Assembly (NCBI GenBank): GCA_009617715.1
Contig: VTFK01000228.1
Location: forward strand, 124,001-188,000
Source of the DNA: Plectrocnemia conspersa
Lineage: Eukaryota > Arthropoda > Insecta > Trichoptera > Polycentropodidae
DNA: 64,000 nt
Reading direction: 5' to 3'
Of this stretch, positions 58,815-64,000 are shown one piece after another; positions within the stretch are counted from its first letter, which is position 1; every line of letters begins with the position of its first letter. Position numbers and translations under genes: made by a program. The notes beneath the pieces were generated by a model, which made no database searches, was not told where the DNA came from, and saw only the letters and a list, made by a program, of their open reading frames with translations.

Positions 58815-59256
58815 TAGTACACACCTAGGAGTGAGTTAATTCTACGTTAATTTATTTTATTTATTTTTTAATTTTTTGTTTTGATTTATTTATACAATTT
58901 TATGTATTAGTATGTTTTAATAATTTATTTTAACACTTCTCTATTATTCATTATTTTTATTTTTTATTTAATTTAATTTATTAATTACATATTTTTTATA
59001 TATTATTCAGCTTCTGTGGATTTAAAAAAAAAATATTTTATCAAAAATATCTCTCAATTATTTTATAAAAAAATATATATAATATTTTTTGATATGTTAT
59101 GCCAATCGTATTATTTTTCTATAAAAAAAACATTAAATTCAATTTAAATAGTACAATGTTTTTTAACATAATTTAAATATATAACTATCTGGGGTAGCTC
59201 AAAACAGTGAAAGATCCACCACCGTACATGTACGGCGATACTATACAAAGGATTAA
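58815..59256. mobile_element. piggyBac-like MITE, copy 2 (diverged)
   Basis: The right end matches copy 1 at 1396-1797: TCAAAACAGTGAAAGATC, then the palindrome CCGTACATGTACGG (59222-59235), then GGCGATACTATACAAAGGATTAA (TTAA at 59253-59256). Upstream, CAATCGTATTATTTTTCTATAAAA matches CAATGGTATTATTTTCTATAAAA of copy 1. The left end is weak (CCTAGGAGTGAG near 58824), so that boundary is approximate. Confidence 0.6.
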
Positions 59257-60719
59257 GTTGTGTAATCGTTTTTTATTATTATTATTCTATATATTTAATT
59301 AAAACTATTCAAAGAGCAACTTAAAAAAATAGTTGTTTTATTTTCTAAAATATTTTATTATTAAAAATTGTAGTATCTTTGTAATCTTTTTTATTTTCTG
59401 AAATAATTAAGTGCACAAATAAAAATGATTAAATAACATCAGGGACTATATCACCCAGTGACAAGGTACTAAAATATCCATGAAGTTGTAATCCAAATTT
59501 ATACCCACAGGGTAAAAAAATCTTGGACAGTTAATGATAATAGTTACCTTTCATTCTGGAATATAAAGAGCACCTCTAGATTTCACATTTGCAGGGTTTT
59601 TTAGCTGTATTTTTCACTACGTTGAAAAATAATGAAATACACTCCATTAAACCTGTATAAATTTATTTTACTCTCGATAGAGAGCAGCGTAACCAATTTA
59701 AAACAGTCAAGCTCTATACTATATTTTCGTCAGTTCAACAGCTATCAATTTCATCATTATTCATAATTTAAAAAAAATGGTTACATCGATATATGTTTGG
59801 TATACTTTACATTACTCCGGTTTATTTTTTATCTATAGATTTTTTTTTATATATAAATGGTAACGCAAATAGAGTGTAGTGTCGATTAGCCCATTTAAGC
59901 GAGCTATAACGTTTTTTTTTGCAAGTATACGACTGTATACATCTCCTTTCCTAAGCCATATATGAATTTCATCCTTATGAAGCGTACAAGCCGTACGTAG
60001 TAGATTCAGTAGATTTCTCTTTTAAAGTGATCGGTACTTGTTTTGGATGCTTTAACAGAAGGCTAAGGCAAGTCCATAGCTGAAGAAGTCTGTCGAGCGA
60101 AATAGTGGTCTGTAGTGGACTCAAAAGTATCTAGTCCAGTTTGGAGGAGATCGTAAGAATGTTAGCGTATTACTCGATTCAGGGATATTTTTATCCTTAA
60201 GCCAATTTTTTATACCCATTTCAAACTTTTGATTTAATCGTTCATTGATACCTGACATACTGAATATCGATTTTTTAACAAGCACTTTAATTTTTATAAA
60301 TATTTTAACTGATAAATCCACAAAGTCAATTGGTTAGGTAACCACTTAAATCCAGTATAAACATTATTCTTAATTAAAAATCCACCCAAGGATATATTTT
60401 AAATTCTTGTGATTTCGAGAAGTAATGTGTTATTTTTGCATGCAACTTTATAATAAAATTTAAGTCATATAAAACAGTCAAAATATTAGAGACCGTAAAA
60501 TGTTAGCAAAGATTTCGAAATGCCAGTATTTGATTTACTGGTAACATTGCGTATGTATATATGTATGTATGTGGTTGCAAAAAATGTTAATCTTTATTTT
60601 TATTAAATATTCATATTTGGTTTTGCCGGAATTTAATTAAAAACTTAAATATGTATTCTTTTTACCATTTCGAATCTAAAATACAAAATGGTTTGAGTAT
60701 ATTGAATAAGTAAGTGACT
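59257..60719. other. Mostly AT-rich non-coding stretch
   Basis: A weakly balanced patch lies at 59880-60140. Nothing recognisable as gene or repeat. Confidence 0.4.
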
Positions 60720-61233
60720 CACCTCGCGCTACTTTTCGGCTAAACCATCTATTTTTTTGGCGTCTGCTAAAAATTCACAGCGTAAACTCTTTCGGATAAG
60801 GGATGCTGTGTTTATCTCGCCGCTTGTCGATCCATTTATTATTCCTTTTTTTTTACCACGCCTAAAAGATGGAAAATATGTAATTTCTCGTGACGTTCGG
60901 CTCCTTGTTCAGACGACACGTATTCTTGGAAATTTCTGGTTTATATTCCACCTATTCTCGTTGGCACAAAACCTATTATTTATATCACTCTGTTATTACC
61001 GGCTCTCCGGTCGGCTATGTTTTTTGTTGTTGTATGTTCTCTCTCCTTCTTTCAAAGTCCATTGTTGCGTCAAAGTTCATGGTTCGTTTTCGATTAACAT
61101 AGATAGAGGGACTAAGTCGGTTTTCGACACGTTCGAATATGAAAATTTCTATAAGACCAAATCCACCATCAAAAGCGACCAATATCAATGTACAATATAT
61201 AAGATAATCTTTCGTTCGAATCAGAGGATCTGA
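60720..61233 (+). other. Island with the longest open stretch (158 codons)
   Basis: The frame 60757-61233 is open for 158 codons but begins at TTG and contains no internal ATG, so it is not a stand-alone gene. Residues 40-100 are hydrophobic (FWFIFHLFSLAQNLLFISL and LCFLLLYVL), which could be membrane segments or simply T-rich DNA. No family recognised. Either an internal exon or, more likely, a conserved non-coding island with few stops. Confidence 0.25.
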
Positions 61234-61909
61234 TATTCATATTATAGAGTATACTTTATCTAGAATCAAATCAGAATTGTATTGAATAGTGATTGAAAAT
61301 GTTACATATATAATCATAATAATAATATTTTTGTGCTATTTTGCTTCTATTTCTGCTCTAAAAATCACTTTCTATAGATTTCAACGTCATAATTAATAAG
61401 CTGTAAGGAATCTCTTAGCAGCGTCTTTAATTACATTTACATGAATAGAACGGATTTGAAATTAACTTTCGTTCCTTGTTTTCTGCATCTGAATAACAAC
61501 AATAGCTTGACTTAATTGATAATGGCAGTACATAAGATATTTTACTCAAAAATGAGATGAAACAGTTTAAAGACGAGCTAAGTTTATCAGTTATTTGAAA
61601 TTGCTTTTGTCATTGTCATTTATTTCACAAACTGTACTTTTCCTTCGTGTAATATAAAATAGATAGAATATAGAACTATTAAATTTTCAACTTTTAATAC
61701 AGTTGCAGTCACATGAATATATAAGTTTATTTCATATCGACAAATTTCATCAATTTTTTATGGTATTCTTATTAATATGACAATTTAAACAATCATTCGT
61801 TCGGATCTATGATACAGTTTTTTATGCCGAATTCAATGGTTTTAAATTTAGAATATTATTGTTATCCTAAAATATATATTTATGTATTCATTCCCTATTC
61901 CTAATACAC
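61234..61909. other. AT-rich non-coding stretch
   Basis: Nothing recognisable. Confidence 0.45.
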
Positions 61910-62480
61910 CAAATGGTAGCGATTGTTGAGGGCAGCCGCAACAAGACAGAGAAGATATCCCGAATTCCATAACAATAAAGGTCTTTAATGATTTATGCCG
62001 AAACTACCAAGTGAAATAATGGATTCCTTTATAAGCGTCTAATATTAATAAATAACCATAAAATATAAAATGCTGAACACATGCGCGCAACCCCCCGCGA
62101 GAATTGGATGGACAGGGCCGCCACAAGGAATATTTCATCATCACGCCATTACGATAGAATTTATATCCACTAACAGCGAATTTATTTACTACACCGCTAA
62201 TAAATCCGTATCTATGAAAAGGTCCTGCGGTTGAAAAAACATAATAATGGTTACAAATTTGACCGGTAAAAAAACAACATGTCGCTCTTAACTGATGATT
62301 GTGATAGATTATTTTTTGTGGTTATTAATTATGGTGATTATAGAGACCCATATATTTTTGGGTCATGCGTATACCAAATCCACACACGCCCTTCAATTAA
62401 CAGATGATTTTTAAAAATTTCTGGTGTAATTTGGTTTAATTGGAGCTAGTTGTAGTTTATCTTCATGGTCATGTGGGTAA
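61910..62480. other. Island with Sox- and Hox-type words
   Basis: Contains ACAATAAAGG (Sox-like) near 61970, TTTAATGATTTATGCC near 61983 and CCATAAAATATAAAA near 62058. It has a GC-rich core GCGCGCAACCCCCCGCGAG near 62082. No frame of note. Regulatory function inferred. Confidence 0.35.
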
Positions 62481-62874
62481 AGTCCGTTTTTAATGAGACA
62501 CTGTGATCATTATATCCTTAACTTATATTAAATATTATATTATATCAACAAAATTAAAACATAAATATTATATAAAACAAATTATAAAAACATTCTGATC
62601 AAAAAACCTGATACATTTTAGTCATATAATATTTAAATATTTTCTTATATCTAGAAACTATTCAATTACCTCTATTTCTAATAGAATTTTGATACACATC
62701 TGTCGCTTTTACTTTTTTTTAATATTGGTAAAATTCTAAATAATTATCATTCATTTAACCATAATTTTACAATTATTATTTTCGGATCTTAAGGACAAAT
62801 AGTTGTGATTTTGCTGGCATTATAAACGCCGAAGAGTTGGTGATAGTTTATTTCATAAACATATATAAATTACA

Positions 62875-63011
62875 ACATATATAGAAAAATGTAAAAGCCG
62901 CTTGTAGATAGTGAAGTTAAAATAGCAAATAATCGAAGTCAAAGAATATTCGCTGACGTGTCGAGTTGTATTATTGTCAGCTGTGATTTTGGTAGAGCGG
63001 CTGAAATTTTC
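62875..63011 (+). mobile_element. Non-autonomous DNA element, 5' portion
   Basis: The left end ACATATATAGAAAAATGTAA followed by AAGCCGC, and the core TGTCGAGTTGTATTATTGTC/AGCTGTGATTTTGGTAG, match 41687-41812. The right end is missing: sequence becomes poly-T-rich after 63011. It is a truncated third copy. Confidence 0.6.
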
Positions 63012-64000
63012 TTATTTTTTTTCATCATTGACAATAATATGTTTTTATTTTTTATTATTTTTTTAATTGCAGTTTGTATTATAAACTATTTTTTTTTAAT
63101 AATTTACAAATAACCTTAAGTCCAGATTACAAAGACTATTAACGACTATTAACGGAATATTAACGATCCTCCACATATATGACTTCTCTGTTCTCTGTTT
63201 AATGTATGATATTCTATACAAATAATATAGTTCTTTGAAATATTTTTGCGTCTAATGTTTTATAAATCCATTAACAATAAAATGTAAGAGTATTTAGGAC
63301 CTACTTATATGTATAATTGTAAAAATCTTATATAAATTATTTCTAAATTCTTACAGCTTAAAATGTTACCATAATAATTAAATACATGTACGTATTTTAA
63401 CAGTCTCGAAAATATCAGAGAATCAGTTTTTTGAGACTCTGGTAACTACTTAGATATAAATATTGTTATTCTCGAGCTTTTAAGAGTAATCTATGATGCT
63501 TAGGTGTAGCTCTATTTAATACAAATTTGGCTGCATTTCTGTTATTTCAAGTTGAAAGTAAAGATCTAGTTCTGGAGCAAATATCTGAAAGAGCTAATTT
63601 ACTACAGCAGTGTTCTGGTTTATATACAATTGAAAAAAATACAAAAGTTCTATATTTATTTTTCCCAAAGCTGATGATTAAGGGTGGAACCAGACTTTTT
63701 ATTAAACTCTAATATAAAACAAATATTAATAAACTTTAAAGTAAAGATTAAATTCTGTAATTCTATAAATTTCAGAATGCCGTGTTAGCTCTTTTTGTTC
63801 GGTGCACTTGTTCGAATTGCTAATGAATATTGGAGATCGATACCATTTGGATACGTACGATCGAATTTTTGATTTGAAGTAAATTAAAGAATCACAAATT
63901 TATTTGTTTTATGCTTAAACTCTAGCGCATCCATCATTAAAGTTTAGTTAAAAACAATCTTATATAATTACACCCTAGCTCGTCGTAATTGATCGTGACA
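63012..64000. other. AT-rich non-coding stretch to window end
   Basis: No gene is seen. A possible acceptor (CTATAAATTTCAG, ending 63775) precedes a short open stretch with no recognised content. It does not continue convincingly. Confidence 0.35.

Noticed and set aside
63763..63830. Possible exon after the acceptor ending at 63775
   Set aside because: The open frame stops after 15 codons in the relevant phase and no donor follows; it does not join convincingly to the exon at 35842.

Overview
This 64 kb window is AT-rich (visually about 70% A+T) eukaryotic DNA, most likely from an insect. It contains no rRNA, no tRNA with a recognisable box B, no CRISPR array and no bacterial-style operon. 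No complete protein-coding host gene can be read. The longest open stretches are 100-158 codons; most lack a sensible ATG or are mirrored by antisense frames, so I treat them as chance. The arthropod assignment is inferred from the repeat content: CR1-like and other LINE remnants, piggyBac-like TTAA elements, a pogo-type transposase piece and a Mutator-like element.

Layout. The background is AT-rich desert with some 20 islands of more balanced base composition, 200-500 bp each (for example 2600-2960, 9100-9440, 10400-10860, 19120-19620, 29690-30130, 31540-31830, 45480-46040, 48650-49400, 52560-52830, 54770-55100, 60720-61230, 61910-62480). They look like conserved non-coding or regulatory DNA. 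Several carry clear transcription-factor-type motifs: a tandem Hox/Exd-type TGATTGATTGATTG, a pair of POU MORE palindromes, a T-box half-site inside a TGACA palindrome, and TATA boxes. This fits a gene desert or giant intron of a developmental gene. The only host-exon candidate with good signals is a 58-nt exon at 35842-35899 on the + strand, with a strong acceptor, a Kozak-like ATG, 16 codons and a strong donor.

Mobile elements recognised by conceptual translation or structure: a LINE C-terminal remnant (6060-6345, -); a CR1-like LINE 3' half with a FADD catalytic box (20848-21850, -); a second LINE with a YADD box (33016-33240, +); a piggyBac transposase fragment between near-identical 171-bp direct repeats (38367-39499); a frameshifted pogo/Tigger DDE fragment (55325-55530, +); a TE-like segment at 24508-24657 (-); two copies of a TTAA/CCCTTT-ended MITE with a central palindrome (1396-1797 and about 58815-59256); and several unnamed dispersed families.

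The most striking structure is a 1.63 kb element at 25476-27109. Its termini are oppositely oriented minisatellites of about 15 bp units (CGGTCAAATGGGCGA type). It is flanked by an 8-bp direct repeat CTGAATTA, and inside it has a three-copy 175-bp tandem array and a 37-codon ORF resembling a FLYWCH zinc finger. It is best explained as a deleted Mutator-like (MULE) element. Other structures worth checking are a perfect 65-bp palindrome at 45345-45409, other perfect hairpins, and an array of TACACGTGTA E-box palindromes at 6471-6600.
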